A DNA stretch of 64,000 nucleotides from Clostridium sp. 1001271st1 H5 (GTDB lineage Bacteria; Bacillota; Clostridia; Lachnospirales; Lachnospiraceae): NCBI RefSeq assembly GCF_005845215.1, contig NZ_SPHO01000025.1, positions 1 through 64,000 of the forward strand, given 5' to 3'. Shown piece after piece: positions 32,930 to 41,715 of this stretch. The position numbers and the translations under genes were made by a program. The notes under the pieces were generated by a model. It did not search any database, was not told the origin of the DNA, and saw only the letters and a list, made by a program, of their open reading frames with translations. Every line of letters begins with the position of its first letter. The stretch's first letter is position 1.

Positions 32930-32958
32930 TTGACTATTTTGCCTATATTTGTTAGGTT
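32930..32958 (+). promoter_or_regulatory. Possible promoter of the formate dehydrogenase operon
   Basis: TTGACT (32930-32935), 17-bp spacer, TAGGTT (32953-32958), about 50 bp before the HymA-type ATG. The -10 is weak, so an activator may be needed. Confidence 0.45.
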
Positions 32959-33010
32959 AGTCTTTATGGATACATATCATTTCAGAAATCAGACATAAGG
33001 AGAATAAAGC

Positions 33011-33505
33011 ATGGAAATCACCAGCCAACTGACCGCCGAGGAAAAGAGGGCTATCATCCGGGACAACGGAGGGGACAAAGAACACCTTCTGGCTATCCTC
33101 TATGAACTGCAGAACGCCTCAGGCTACAACTACATTGATGAGGAAACCGCCGCACTGGTGGCAGAGGAAGTGGGTATGAATCCCACACGGGTATATGACA
33201 TCATAACATTTTACGCCATGTTAAAGACAGAACCAAAGGCCAGGTTTGTGCTGAAGGTATGCAACAGCACCCCATGCCATTTCTCCCGCTCCGAAGAAAT
33301 CGCACAGATTCTCAAGGAGGAACTGGGGGTGGGCATAGGCGAGACCACAGAGGACGGACTCTTTGCCTACCACTATATCCCCTGTGTGGGGGCCTGCGAC
33401 ATAGGACCTGTTATCAAGGTAAAGGACACGGTCTACGGAAATCTGGACCGTGAAAAAATCCGGCGGCTTCTGGATGACCTGAGGTCCGGAAAACGCAATC
33501 AATAA
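33011..33505 (+). CDS. NuoE/HymA-type [2Fe-2S] subunit of an NAD(H)-linked dehydrogenase
   Basis: A 164-residue thioredoxin-like ferredoxin subunit. Four cysteines bind a [2Fe-2S] cluster: C84 and C89 (VCNSTPCH) and C125 and C129 (PCVGACDIGP). It passes electrons between the flavin subunit and the rest of the complex. AAGGAG precedes the ATG. It is the first gene of a four-gene set with NuoF-like, FdhF-like and FdhD-like products, so it is part of a cytoplasmic NAD+-dependent formate dehydrogenase rather than Complex I. Confidence 0.9.
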   Translation: MEITSQLTAEEKRAIIRDNGGDKEHLLAILYELQNASGYNYIDEETAALVAEEVGMNPTRVYDIITFYAMLKTEPKARFVLKVCNSTPCHFSRSEEIAQILKEELGVGIGETTEDGLFAYHYIPCVGACDIGPVIKVKDTVYGNLDREKIRRLLDDLRSGKRNQ

Positions 33506-33523
33506 TTGAGGGAGAACACTTAC

Positions 33524-34849
33524 ATGGAAATAAATGAATCCGTTTTATTAAGGCGCGTGGGCAGAATGAACCCTGTATCTGTTCCTGAGTTTGAAGCTCT
33601 GGGAGGATTTTCAGGCATACGCAAGGCTCTGGCCATGGAAAAAGAAGAAATCCTGGAGGAAATCAGCCGTTCCAATTTAAAGGGACGCGGCGGCGCAGGC
33701 TATCCTGCGGGCCGGAAATGGAAAAGTTTATACAGGATTGAGGGCGATACAAAGTACATTGTATGCAATGCAGACGAGGGAGAGCCGGGCACCTTCAAGG
33801 ACAGGGTGCTGTTGGAGGAAACGCCCCTAAGCGTCATAGAGGGAATGCTCATTGCAGGATATGTGTTCGGCTCCAAACAAGGTTATATTTACATACGCGG
33901 AGAGTACCGGAGAATACAGAAGATTTTTGAGGAAGCCATACGGAATGCCGTGGATGCCGGGTATCTGGGAAAGGACATCATGGGGGTTCCGGGCTTTGAC
34001 TACAGCATCACCGTTGTCTCAGGGGGCGGCGCATATGTGTGCGGCGAGAATTCCGCCATGCTCAACTCCATTGAAGGGAAAATAGGGCGCCCCAGAATCA
34101 AACCGCCTCATCTGGCCGAAGTAGGTCTGTACGGCAAACCCACCCTGGTCAACAACGTGGAGACTCTGTGCTGCGTCCCCGTCATCCTTGATGAGGGCAG
34201 TCAGAAGTTCCTCTCCTACGGCACGCCTGAAAGCGGCGGAACCAAGCTGGTATCCATAAGCGGCCATGCAAAAAACAGGGGCGTGTTTGAGGTGGGTCTT
34301 GGTATTTCCCTGGGCAGCCTGATTATGGACCAGGAGTACGGCGGCGGCACGTCAACCGGCAGAAAGCCCGGTTTCTTCCACATGGGCGGCCAGTCCGGCC
34401 CCATTGGATTCCCCGAACAGCTGGATACGCCCTATACCTATGAGGACCTGGCCCGGGAGGGGCTGGCCGTCGGTTCCGGCGCCATTGTGGTTCTGGACGA
34501 CAGTGTCTGTATTGTGGAATATATACAAAAGGTCTTTGAATTCTTTGTCCATGAATCCTGCGGAAAGTGTACTCCCTGCCGTCTGGGGACCACCCGCATA
34601 CTGGAACTGCTTACGGATTTCGTGGAAGGAAGGGCCAGGGAAGGGGATGTGGAGCGCCTGGAATACATGGCCAATCAGGTGTCCCAGCTTTCGGCCTGCG
34701 GTCTGGGCCAGTCTGTAAATGTAGCCCTGATGTCCGCCCTCCGCCACCGCAGAGGCGATTTTGAAGCGCATATAAACGGAGGCGCCTGCCCTGCGGGAGC
34801 CTGCGTATGTCATGAGAACGGGAGGAATGAAAAATGTCTCACCATGTAA
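33524..34849 (+). CDS. NuoF/HymB-type NADH- and FMN-binding subunit
   Basis: A 441-residue diaphorase subunit. GRGGAGYPAGRKWKS and CNADEGEPGTFKDR bind NADH and FMN, and ESCGKCTPCRLGTTR binds a [4Fe-4S] cluster. It would exchange electrons with NAD(H). Many clostridial HymB/HydB proteins carry a C-terminal two-cluster ferredoxin domain; here only a short Cys-containing tail (CPAGACVC...) remains. ATG 33524 with GAGGGAG is chosen over TTG 33506. The 3' end overlaps the FdhF-type gene by 16 bp. Confidence 0.92.
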   Translation: MEINESVLLRRVGRMNPVSVPEFEALGGFSGIRKALAMEKEEILEEISRSNLKGRGGAGYPAGRKWKSLYRIEGDTKYIVCNADEGEPGTFKDRVLLEETPLSVIEGMLIAGYVFGSKQGYIYIRGEYRRIQKIFEEAIRNAVDAGYLGKDIMGVPGFDYSITVVSGGGAYVCGENSAMLNSIEGKIGRPRIKPPHLAEVGLYGKPTLVNNVETLCCVPVILDEGSQKFLSYGTPESGGTKLVSISGHAKNRGVFEVGLGISLGSLIMDQEYGGGTSTGRKPGFFHMGGQSGPIGFPEQLDTPYTYEDLAREGLAVGSGAIVVLDDSVCIVEYIQKVFEFFVHESCGKCTPCRLGTTRILELLTDFVEGRAREGDVERLEYMANQVSQLSACGLGQSVNVALMSALRHRRGDFEAHINGGACPAGACVCHENGRNEKCLTM

Positions 34850-37551
34850 ATCCGGATACCAGGATACATATAGAAATCGACCATATACCATGCCAGGTCC
34901 CGCCTGAGACCACCATTCTTACAGCCGCGGCCGGACTGGGCATCCAGATTCCCACCCTGTGCTACATGAAGGAACTGGCTCCTGACGGTTCCTGCCGCAT
35001 GTGTGTGGTGGAAGTGGACGGAGGACGGAAAAAGGGCCTTGTCACTGCATGCTCCGAGCACTGCACCGAGGGCATGGTTATTTCCACCCGTTCAGATAAA
35101 GTAATTGAAGCCAGGCGCTTTGTCCTGGACCTCCTTATGAGCAACCACAAGGAGCACTGCTTCTCCTGTCCGCAGAACGGTTCCTGCAAGCTTCAGGACT
35201 ACTGCATGGAGTACGGCGTGGAATACACCAGCTATGACAGGGGAAAACGCGTAAATGCCCCAAAGGATACATCCAGTCCCTTTTTTGAATACAATCCGCA
35301 GCTGTGCATCATGTGCCGCCGGTGCGTACGGATATGCGAGGAGCTTCAGTGCAGGAACGTAATCAGCCTGAAGGACCGCAGCTTTGATACCATCATCACC
35401 ACTGCCTACGGAAAGCCCTGGTCTGAAACCACCTGCGAATCCTGCGGCAACTGCGTCTCCCATTGTCCCACAGGGGCCCTGTCAGCCAAGGACCATAAGA
35501 AGTACCGCAGCTGGGAGGTCAGGAAGGTCAGGACCACCTGCCCCCACTGCGCCACCGGATGCCAGATGGACCTGCTTGTCAGGGACAACCGGATTGTGGG
35601 AGCAGAACCGGCCGACGGGCCTTCCAACCACAATCTGCTGTGCGTAAAGGGCAAATTCGGCTCATACAAGTTCGTTGGCTCCGGCGACCGTCTGACCCAT
35701 CCCCTCATCCGCAGGAACGGACAGCTGGAGCAGGCTTCCTGGGACGAGGCCCTGGATTACATGGCAAAACGGTTCAGGGAGATTCAGAACAAATACGGCA
35801 ATGACGCCATCGCTGGTTTCTCCTGTTCACGGGCTCCCAATGAGGACAATTTCGTGTTCCAGAAAATGATGCGTGCTGCTTTCCGAACCAACAACGTGGA
35901 TAACTGCGCCCGTATCTGCCACTCAGCGTCTGTGACCGGTCTGGCCATGACCCTTGGCTCCGGCGCCATGACCAATCCCATTGCAGATATTACAGGGGAT
36001 GTGGATGTGATTCTCCTTGTGGGCTCCAACCCCACCGAGGCCCATCCCGTGGTGGGCACCCAGATACGCCGCGCCGTCAGGCGGGGGACAAAGCTGATTG
36101 TGGTGGACCCCAGGAAGATTGACCTGACAAACGACGCAGCCCTGCACCTGCAGATTAAGCCGGGCACCAATGTGGCCTTTGCCAACGGCATGATGCACAT
36201 TATTCTGAAAGAGGGCCTGGCTGACATGGATTTCATTTCATCCCGCACAGAGGGATTTGAAATCCTGGAACAGATTTTAGAAGATTATCCCCCTGAGAGA
36301 GTGGCCGAAATCTGCCACATCCGTCAGGAGGACCTGATACAGGCTGCACGGATGTATGCTGGCGCCGGAAAGGCTCCCATTATATACTGCCTGGGCGTGA
36401 CAGAGCACTCCACGGGCACGGAGGGCGTCATGAGCCTTTCCAACCTGGCTATGATGACAGGCAAGCTGGGAAGGCCCGGATGCGGCATCAATCCCCTGCG
36501 GGGCCAGAACAATGTACAGGGCGCCTGCGACATGGGATGTCTGCCAACGGACTTCCCAGGCTACCAGAAGGTGGCGAATCCGGACGTTATCCACAAGTTC
36601 CAGATGGCCTGGAGCGTGGACTTAAATCCAAGGCCCGGCCTTACCTCCACCGAGGTCTTTCCTGCTGCCATTGACGGAAGAGTAAAGGGACTGTATATCT
36701 TCGGGGAGGACCCGGTCGTAACAGACCCGGATACAGGACATATTGAAAAGGCGCTGAAGAGCCTGGATTTCCTGGTGGTGCAGGAGCTTTTCATGACAGA
36801 GACAGCTGCCTACGCGGACGTGATTCTTCCGGGCGTCAGCTATGCTGAAAAGGAAGGCACCTTTACCAACACGGAGCGCCGCCTCCAGCGGGTCCGGAAA
36901 GCGGTTGAACCTGCGGGGCAGGCAAGGGATGACATACAGATATTCTGCGACGTCATGGGACGGATGGGATATCCCTGCCATTATGACGGCGCAGCCCAGG
37001 TCATGGACGAGATTGCGTACGTAACCCCGTCCTACGGCGGAATCAGCCACGCCAGGCTGGATGCAGGCGAAAGCCTTCAGTGGCCCTGCCCATCTAAGGA
37101 CCATCCGGGCACTCCCATTCTTCATACAGGCAGATTCTCCAGGGGCCTTGGATATTTCTATCCCGCTGTGTACAAGGAATCCAGGGAGCTTCCGGATGAG
37201 GAGTATCCAATCCTCCTGACCACTGGACGTATGCTCTACCACTACAACACCCGGGCCATGACTAAGCGGACCGAGGGACTGAATGAAATCTGCAACGAAT
37301 CCTATATCGAGGTCAATGAGGAGGACGCGGCTTCCCTTGGCATCCGTAACGGAGACAAGGTGCTTGTATCCTCCAGAAGAGGACAGATTTCCAGCACCGC
37401 CAGGGTGGGGCAGAAGGTACACCCAAAGGAGGCATTCATGACCTTCCACTTTGCGGACGGCAATGTGAACCGCATTACCAATGCCGCACTGGACGACCTG
37501 GCCCGGATTCCTGAATATAAAGCATGCGCCATCCGTATCAGGAAGGCGTAA
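34834..37551 (+). CDS. Formate dehydrogenase catalytic subunit with NuoG-like N-terminus (Cys form)
   Basis: A 905-residue molybdopterin enzyme. The N-terminus (1-225) is NuoG-like: a [2Fe-2S] domain (CYMKELAPDGSCRMC), the His-Cys cluster HCFSCPQNGSC, and two [4Fe-4S] sites (CIMCRRCVRIC and CESCGNCVSHC). The catalytic part begins with TCPHCATGC. C362 in NCARICHSASVTGLA is the Mo/W ligand, at the place where E. coli FdhF has selenocysteine; the codon is TGC, not TGA. It oxidises formate, or reduces CO2, with NAD(H) through the two upstream subunits. GGGAGG precedes the ATG. Confidence 0.92.
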   Translation: MSHHVNPDTRIHIEIDHIPCQVPPETTILTAAAGLGIQIPTLCYMKELAPDGSCRMCVVEVDGGRKKGLVTACSEHCTEGMVISTRSDKVIEARRFVLDLLMSNHKEHCFSCPQNGSCKLQDYCMEYGVEYTSYDRGKRVNAPKDTSSPFFEYNPQLCIMCRRCVRICEELQCRNVISLKDRSFDTIITTAYGKPWSETTCESCGNCVSHCPTGALSAKDHKKYRSWEVRKVRTTCPHCATGCQMDLLVRDNRIVGAEPADGPSNHNLLCVKGKFGSYKFVGSGDRLTHPLIRRNGQLEQASWDEALDYMAKRFREIQNKYGNDAIAGFSCSRAPNEDNFVFQKMMRAAFRTNNVDNCARICHSASVTGLAMTLGSGAMTNPIADITGDVDVILLVGSNPTEAHPVVGTQIRRAVRRGTKLIVVDPRKIDLTNDAALHLQIKPGTNVAFANGMMHIILKEGLADMDFISSRTEGFEILEQILEDYPPERVAEICHIRQEDLIQAARMYAGAGKAPIIYCLGVTEHSTGTEGVMSLSNLAMMTGKLGRPGCGINPLRGQNNVQGACDMGCLPTDFPGYQKVANPDVIHKFQMAWSVDLNPRPGLTSTEVFPAAIDGRVKGLYIFGEDPVVTDPDTGHIEKALKSLDFLVVQELFMTETAAYADVILPGVSYAEKEGTFTNTERRLQRVRKAVEPAGQARDDIQIFCDVMGRMGYPCHYDGAAQVMDEIAYVTPSYGGISHARLDAGESLQWPCPSKDHPGTPILHTGRFSRGLGYFYPAVYKESRELPDEEYPILLTTGRMLYHYNTRAMTKRTEGLNEICNESYIEVNEEDAASLGIRNGDKVLVSSRRGQISSTARVGQKVHPKEAFMTFHFADGNVNRITNAALDDLARIPEYKACAIRIRKA

Positions 37552-37564
37552 TGAGGTGCTGATA

Positions 37565-38287
37565 ATGGAATTCACCAAACAGTATCCAATCATACGGTAT
37601 GAGGACGGCAGGGAGGAGCCCTCCGCAGATGAAGTACTGGCGGAATGCGCCCTCAGCGTGCGCATCAACGGCCGCTTAGCGGAAGTCCTTCACTGTATTC
37701 CGGAATACCTGGAGGAGATGCTCTTAGGCAGGCTGTATACCTCAGGCGCCATCTCCTCCCCTGAGGATATAACGGATTTAAACATTCATCCGTCTCTCTG
37801 CCGGGCAGACATAAAAATCCGGGAAACGGACCGTACCATGGTCCGCCTCCCGGATTCACACATCTGTCCCAATGACATACTCATGCTTTCCCAGCGCCTT
37901 CTGGACGCCTCGGAGCTGTTCCGCAAAACCGGCAACGTCCACAGCGTAATGCTGTGCCGTGATTCCGAGGTTCTGTACCTGACAGAGGACCTGGACCGCG
38001 GCCGGGCATTTGAAAAGACAGTTGGCCGGGCCTTAAAAGACCATGTGGACTTTGCTGGCACCAGCGTGTATACCACCGGGCGGATTCCCCTCCCCATTGC
38101 GCAGAAGGCCATATGGGCCGGCATACCCGTCATTGTATCCCGCTCCGCCCCAACGGACCTGACCCTGGAGCTGGCCGCTGCCTACAACCTGACGGTCATC
38201 GGATTTGCCCGCAGAAACAGGATGAATATCTACCGTGCAGCCCGTAATGGCTCCTCTGCCCCATCCCCGGTCAGGCCAGATATGTAA
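37565..38287 (+). CDS. fdhD: FdhD-like formate dehydrogenase sulfurtransferase lacking the CxxC motif
   Basis: A 240-residue FdhD-family protein. Recognisable parts are TGNVHSVMLCRDSEVLYLTEDLDRG, the TGRIPLPIAQKAIWAGIPVIVSRSAPTDLTLELA core and VIGFARRNRMNIYRAA. FdhD transfers sulfur from IscS to the molybdenum cofactor of formate dehydrogenase using a CGxCG loop. That loop is missing: only isolated Cys residues (PSLCRA, HICPND) occur in the region, and the usual EDVGRHN reads EDLDRGR. GAGG before ATG 37565 sets the start. The stop overlaps the convergent AEC gene by 17 bp. Confidence 0.85.
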   Translation: MEFTKQYPIIRYEDGREEPSADEVLAECALSVRINGRLAEVLHCIPEYLEEMLLGRLYTSGAISSPEDITDLNIHPSLCRADIKIRETDRTMVRLPDSHICPNDILMLSQRLLDASELFRKTGNVHSVMLCRDSEVLYLTEDLDRGRAFEKTVGRALKDHVDFAGTSVYTTGRIPLPIAQKAIWAGIPVIVSRSAPTDLTLELAAAYNLTVIGFARRNRMNIYRAARNGSSAPSPVRPDM

Positions 38288-39278
38288 TCACAGGAATGGT
38301 AAGCACAGACAGGATGGAGGTCAGCGCAATGCTTTTGGCTGAAATCCTTCCATCCGTGGCCCCGTATTCCTTCTCAACCAGCATGACCACGCTGCCCACC
38401 GGCATTGCAATCAAAAGGATAAAGATTCCGTAGGAAACCTTGTCAATGGGCAGCATCCTCAGAAACGGGATGCAGACAGCAGGTATGACCAACAGGCTGA
38501 TAAAGGCAAAGAGCAGCTGCTTCCTGTCGGTGACCAGGGACTTTAAGTCTGACTGGGCCACCATGATTCCCACGGTCATCATGGACAGGGGCACGGCTGC
38601 ATTTCCCATGCTGTCCACAAAAACAGCCGCGGGTTCCGGCACCCGGATATGGAATGCAAATATAAGAATTGCCAGGATACAGGCGCCCATGCCGATATTT
38701 AGCATCTTCTTCCAGGGGAGCCCGGTCCGGTCCGTCCTGCTGTTTTGCGCCCCGTCTTTTCTTTTCTGTCCGTTTCCAGCCTTTCCTTGCGGCCTGTCTC
38801 CTCTATTTTTACTGTCATCCCTTGTCCCCATAGCCAGAAGAATACCATACGAATAAACCAGAAGATTATAACCAACAATATAAAAGGCCACGAATATCAC
38901 AGCCTCTTCCCCATACAGGCTGCGCACCAGCGGGATTCCCATAAATCCCAGGTTGGGGAATATCATCATAAGGCGGTAGCTGTTTACCTCCCCGGGTTCA
39001 AGTCCCATAAGCTTTGTAAACAGCCGGCTCAGGAGAATGAGAACCAGGAAAAACACAGCCACCAAAACCAGGTTCTCTGCCACCATGTGAGGACTGTATG
39101 TGATTTTCTTATTCAGTACGCCGGATATAATCAGACATGGATTAAAGATATTGATGATAACGGAAGACAGACTCCTAGAGCCTTCCTGGGAGACGATGTG
39201 CGCCTTGAAGGCAATAAAACCAGCCAACATCATAAAAAACAAAACCAGCATCTGCCCGGCAATAATTCCTGCGTTCAT
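38271..39278 (-). CDS. AEC-family (auxin efflux carrier) transporter
   Basis: A 335-residue membrane protein with about ten hydrophobic helices in two five-helix halves. Family features are FNPCLIISGVL near residue 50 and MMTVGIMVAQSDLKSL in the second half. Clostridial members move organic acids such as malate or lactate, so a link to the formate dehydrogenase opposite is possible. The central loop is lengthened by about 35 hydrophilic residues (TRDDSKNRGDRPQGKAGNGQ). A TTGAAA-17-TACAAT promoter ending just upstream fixes ATG 39278, although the frame is open to 39494. Confidence 0.87.
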   Translation of the reverse strand: MNAGIIAGQMLVLFFMMLAGFIAFKAHIVSQEGSRSLSSVIINIFNPCLIISGVLNKKITYSPHMVAENLVLVAVFFLVLILLSRLFTKLMGLEPGEVNSYRLMMIFPNLGFMGIPLVRSLYGEEAVIFVAFYIVGYNLLVYSYGILLAMGTRDDSKNRGDRPQGKAGNGQKRKDGAQNSRTDRTGLPWKKMLNIGMGACILAILIFAFHIRVPEPAAVFVDSMGNAAVPLSMMTVGIMVAQSDLKSLVTDRKQLLFAFISLLVIPAVCIPFLRMLPIDKVSYGIFILLIAMPVGSVVMLVEKEYGATDGRISAKSIALTSILSVLTIPVITYLA

Positions 39279-39309
39279 TTCTATTACCTGCTTTTTTCTT
39301 GATTGTTCC

Positions 39310-39338
39310 ATTGTAGCTGATTCCATTGCTATTTTCAA
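39310..39338 (-). promoter_or_regulatory. Promoter of the AEC transporter gene
   Basis: On the minus strand TTGAAA (plus 39333-39338), 17-bp spacer, TACAAT (plus 39310-39315), leaving a leader of about 25 nt before ATG 39278. Confidence 0.7.
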
Positions 39339-39590
39339 TGATAACTCCAGAAAACAACCGCTGTTTATAATGACTGTTCCCCTGTCTGCCCCATAAATTA
39401 GGTTGAGCCGGCAGGAAAGGCCCTCTGCCAATCCCACCGGCTTATTATGTATGGTATCTATATGAAAAGCTCTGACTGCTTGTTTATGTCTCATAGTATA
39501 CCGGCTATTTGTGTCATAAGTTTGACCGATTGCTAAATAGTTTCTAAAGAGGCTTAAGAAAATATAACAGAATCTTTTGATTTTCTTGTG
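39339..39590. other. Intergenic region between AEC and padR promoters
   Basis: About 250 bp with no supportable gene. It holds an 8-bp inverted repeat AAGAAAAT (39556-39563) / ATTTTCTT (39580-39587) ending three bases before the padR -35. A further minus-strand TATACT at plus 39495-39500 could be a second AEC promoter element. The rest shows nothing clear. Confidence 0.4.
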
Positions 39591-39619
39591 TTGACATATA
39601 ATACTATATGCTGTATAGT
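39591..39619 (+). promoter_or_regulatory. Sigma-A promoter of the padR operon
   Basis: TTGACA (39591-39596), 17-bp spacer, TATAGT (39614-39619). The -10 lies inside the right arm of the first palindrome, so binding there would block polymerase. Confidence 0.82.
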
Positions 39620-39646
39620 ATAACTATATTATACATTGTATAATAT
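39601..39646. promoter_or_regulatory. Two adjacent palindromes, candidate PadR operators
   Basis: ATACTATA (39601-39608) and TATAGTAT (39614-39621) flank TGCTG. ATATTATAC (39626-39634) and GTATAATAT (39638-39646) flank ATT. Both are perfect, both carry the ATAC/GTAT-type half-sites common for PadR proteins, and their centres are 25 bp apart. The first covers the -10 and the second the transcript start. Confidence 0.72.
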
Positions 39647-39687
39647 GACGCGACTAATAATATTGTTTTCAGAACAGAGGTGTGCTT

Positions 39688-40008
39688 ATGATATTTAACA
39701 CTGGCTCCGCACTTTTAGACGCCATTGTACTGGCAGTTGTCTCAAAGGATGCGGAAGGGACTTATGGATATAAAATCACCCAGGATGTCCGGCTGGCCAT
39801 TGATATCTCGGAATCCACCTTATATCCGGTGCTGAGACGCCTTCAGAAGGAGGATTGTCTGGAGGTGTACGACATGGCCATTGACGGCAGGAACCGCAGA
39901 TATTACAGGCTAACGGAAAAAGGCAGGGTACAGCTGAATTTGTACCGGGGGGAATGGGCAACTTATTCACAGAAGATATCCCAGATATTTAAGGAGGCGA
40001 AGCTATGA
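39688..40008 (+). CDS. PadR-family transcriptional regulator
   Basis: A 106-residue winged-helix repressor of the short PadR class. The motif SESTLYPVLRRLQKEDCLEVYD...RRYYRLTEKGR is the recognition helix and wing, followed by a short dimerisation helix. AGAGG precedes ATG 39688. It overlaps the DUF1700 gene (ATGA). PadR regulators commonly sit next to and repress DUF1700/DUF4097 envelope genes and bind palindromes in their own promoter, as seen here. Confidence 0.92.
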   Translation: MIFNTGSALLDAIVLAVVSKDAEGTYGYKITQDVRLAIDISESTLYPVLRRLQKEDCLEVYDMAIDGRNRRYYRLTEKGRVQLNLYRGEWATYSQKISQIFKEAKL

Positions 40009-40805
40009 CCAGGGATGAGTTTATGAGGGAGCTTGCATATCTTCTGCAGGACATCCAGGATGAAGACAAGGACGATGCGGTCCAATACTATACCGATTAT
40101 TTTGACGAGGCCGGTCCTGATAAGGAAGCAGAGGTCATACAGGAATTAGGAAGCCCTGAGCGGATTGCCGCCATCATTCGGACCGACATAGCAGGACACC
40201 TGGAGGACGGCGGCGAATTTACGGAACAGGGCTATCAGGACGAGCGGTTCCGGGACCCGGGCTATGCCATGGCAAAGCGTCTGGACCTGCCACAGGAGCA
40301 GGAGGGCGGCAGCCAGGGAAACGGTCAGGCGGATGGCCAGGATGACTTCAGACAGAGCCAGGGATTTAACCAGGGATCGGAGGACCGTTATACAGATGCC
40401 GGAAAACGGGCCTCCCAGACGTCTCCGCCCAGAACCAGCAAGGTGATAAAGCTCATATTATGGGCAGTCCTCATCATAGTGGCATTCCCCGTGTTCCTGG
40501 GGGTGGGCGGCGGCCTGCTGGGCCTGGCTGCGGGAGTCCTGGGCATTCTGACAGCTATACTGGTGGGGCTGGGAGTCACCACCTTTGCGGTACTCATGGG
40601 GGGAATCGTTATGCTTCCATATGGCGTGTTCCACATGTTTTCCCACCCCCTGGACGGACTCATGACATCCGGTACAGGACTAATCCTTCTGGGCGCCGGG
40701 GCCCTGTGCCTGGCCCTTTCCGTATTGTTCTACGGAAGGTTTGTCCCTTTTGTCATACGAAGTATCGTCAATGGGCTTAGCCGCCTGCTCCACCGAAGGA
40801 GGTAA
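40005..40805 (+). CDS. DUF1700 (HAAS domain) membrane protein
   Basis: A 266-residue protein. The N-terminal 65 residues form the HAAS helical domain (TRDEFMRELAYLLQDIQDEDKDDAVQYYTDYFDEAG...ELGSPERIA). A Gln/Gly/Asp-rich linker (about 80-140) follows, and then three or four membrane helices (KLILWAVLIIVAFPVFLGVGGG and onward). The function of the family is not known; it is usually encoded between a PadR regulator and a DUF4097 protein, as here, and is thought to act in envelope stress or signalling. Translationally coupled to padR. Confidence 0.85.
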   Translation: MTRDEFMRELAYLLQDIQDEDKDDAVQYYTDYFDEAGPDKEAEVIQELGSPERIAAIIRTDIAGHLEDGGEFTEQGYQDERFRDPGYAMAKRLDLPQEQEGGSQGNGQADGQDDFRQSQGFNQGSEDRYTDAGKRASQTSPPRTSKVIKLILWAVLIIVAFPVFLGVGGGLLGLAAGVLGILTAILVGLGVTTFAVLMGGIVMLPYGVFHMFSHPLDGLMTSGTGLILLGAGALCLALSVLFYGRFVPFVIRSIVNGLSRLLHRRR

Positions 40806-40810
40806 TGAAA

Positions 40811-41686
40811 ATGAAGAGATTCATAAAAATATGCGCTGTCACCGGACTGATACTCCTGTTCCTTGGATTGGGCATCACCGCTGTCTCAGCTGCTATGGGA
40901 GGACGATTCACAAGCACCCTGCCGTCCCGGATGGCCTCCAGGGTCTGGCACAATCATATGCCATGGACGCTCCGCTGGGACAATGACCGTATGGATGACT
41001 GGGATGGCCTGTATAACTGGGATAATTGGGATGACTGGGGTGACGCGGATAACCGGGAAGATACGGATGTCACAGACCGGGACCATGACTCTTCACAAAT
41101 GACCACGGTATCCGACCCCTCCTTTAAACAGGCCAGGAAACTGGATTTGGATGTAGATAAGGGCGTAATACGCATTGCTGAAAAGGAGGGCATTTCCCAA
41201 ATCCAGGTCAATGTACAGGATATCTATGGCCGCACACGGTGCTACATGGACGAATCCACCTTAAAAATCAAGAGGGAGTCCGGGCGCAGCCGCGGCAACG
41301 ATGCTCCCCGGATTGAGGTTCTGATTCCGGCCGGAAAAGAACTTGATAAACTGTCCCTGGATATGGGGGCAGCGGAATGCAGGGTCCTGGGCGTCACCCT
41401 CTCCAAACTGGAGATTGACACTGGCGTGGGAGCCGTTACATTTTCGGGCACTGTCAATGGGGATGTGGAAATTGAGACAGGAGTGGGAGATGTGACCCTG
41501 AACCTGACCGGCTCCCAGACCGGCTATAATTATCAGGTGGAATGCGGCGTGGGAACCATTGACGTGGGTGAGGAACACTACACCATGCTTTCCCATGAGA
41601 CACACATAAACAACAAGGCTCCCTACACCATGGAACTGGAATGCGGCGTGGGAACCATTGATGTAAATTTTGACCAGACCCTATAG
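40811..41686 (+). CDS. DUF4097 family putative adhesin / envelope protein
   Basis: A protein of about 291 residues. An N-terminal membrane anchor (ICAVTGLILLFLGLGITAVSAA) is followed by a Trp/Asp-rich spacer (DDWDGLYNWDNWDDWGDADNRED) and a C-terminal beta-helix-like domain with repeated GVG motifs (DTGVGAVTFSG, ETGVGDVTLNL, ECGVGTIDVGE, ECGVGTIDVNF). LiaG-type proteins share this fold, though their function is unclear. ATG 40811 is eight bases from AGGAGG, so it is preferred to ATG 40805 only two bases away. It lies between DUF1700 and PspC genes. Confidence 0.85.
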   Translation: MKRFIKICAVTGLILLFLGLGITAVSAAMGGRFTSTLPSRMASRVWHNHMPWTLRWDNDRMDDWDGLYNWDNWDDWGDADNREDTDVTDRDHDSSQMTTVSDPSFKQARKLDLDVDKGVIRIAEKEGISQIQVNVQDIYGRTRCYMDESTLKIKRESGRSRGNDAPRIEVLIPAGKELDKLSLDMGAAECRVLGVTLSKLEIDTGVGAVTFSGTVNGDVEIETGVGDVTLNLTGSQTGYNYQVECGVGTIDVGEEHYTMLSHETHINNKAPYTMELECGVGTIDVNFDQTL

Positions 41687-41715
41687 GGCCTGCCTGCAGA
41701 AAAGGAGATAACATT

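Noticed and set aside
35917..35919. Possible selenocysteine in the formate dehydrogenase
   Set aside because: The codon at the Mo/W-ligand position is TGC (Cys362), and no in-frame TGA occurs in the gene, so no selenocysteine insertion is needed.
36622..37668. 348-codon minus-strand frame opposite the formate dehydrogenase gene
   Set aside because: Mirror frame of a clearly coding molybdopterin enzyme; no recognisable domain.
39279..39494. 72-residue N-terminal extension of the AEC transporter
   Set aside because: A TTGAAA-17-TACAAT promoter lies inside it and AEC proteins start directly with the first membrane helix.
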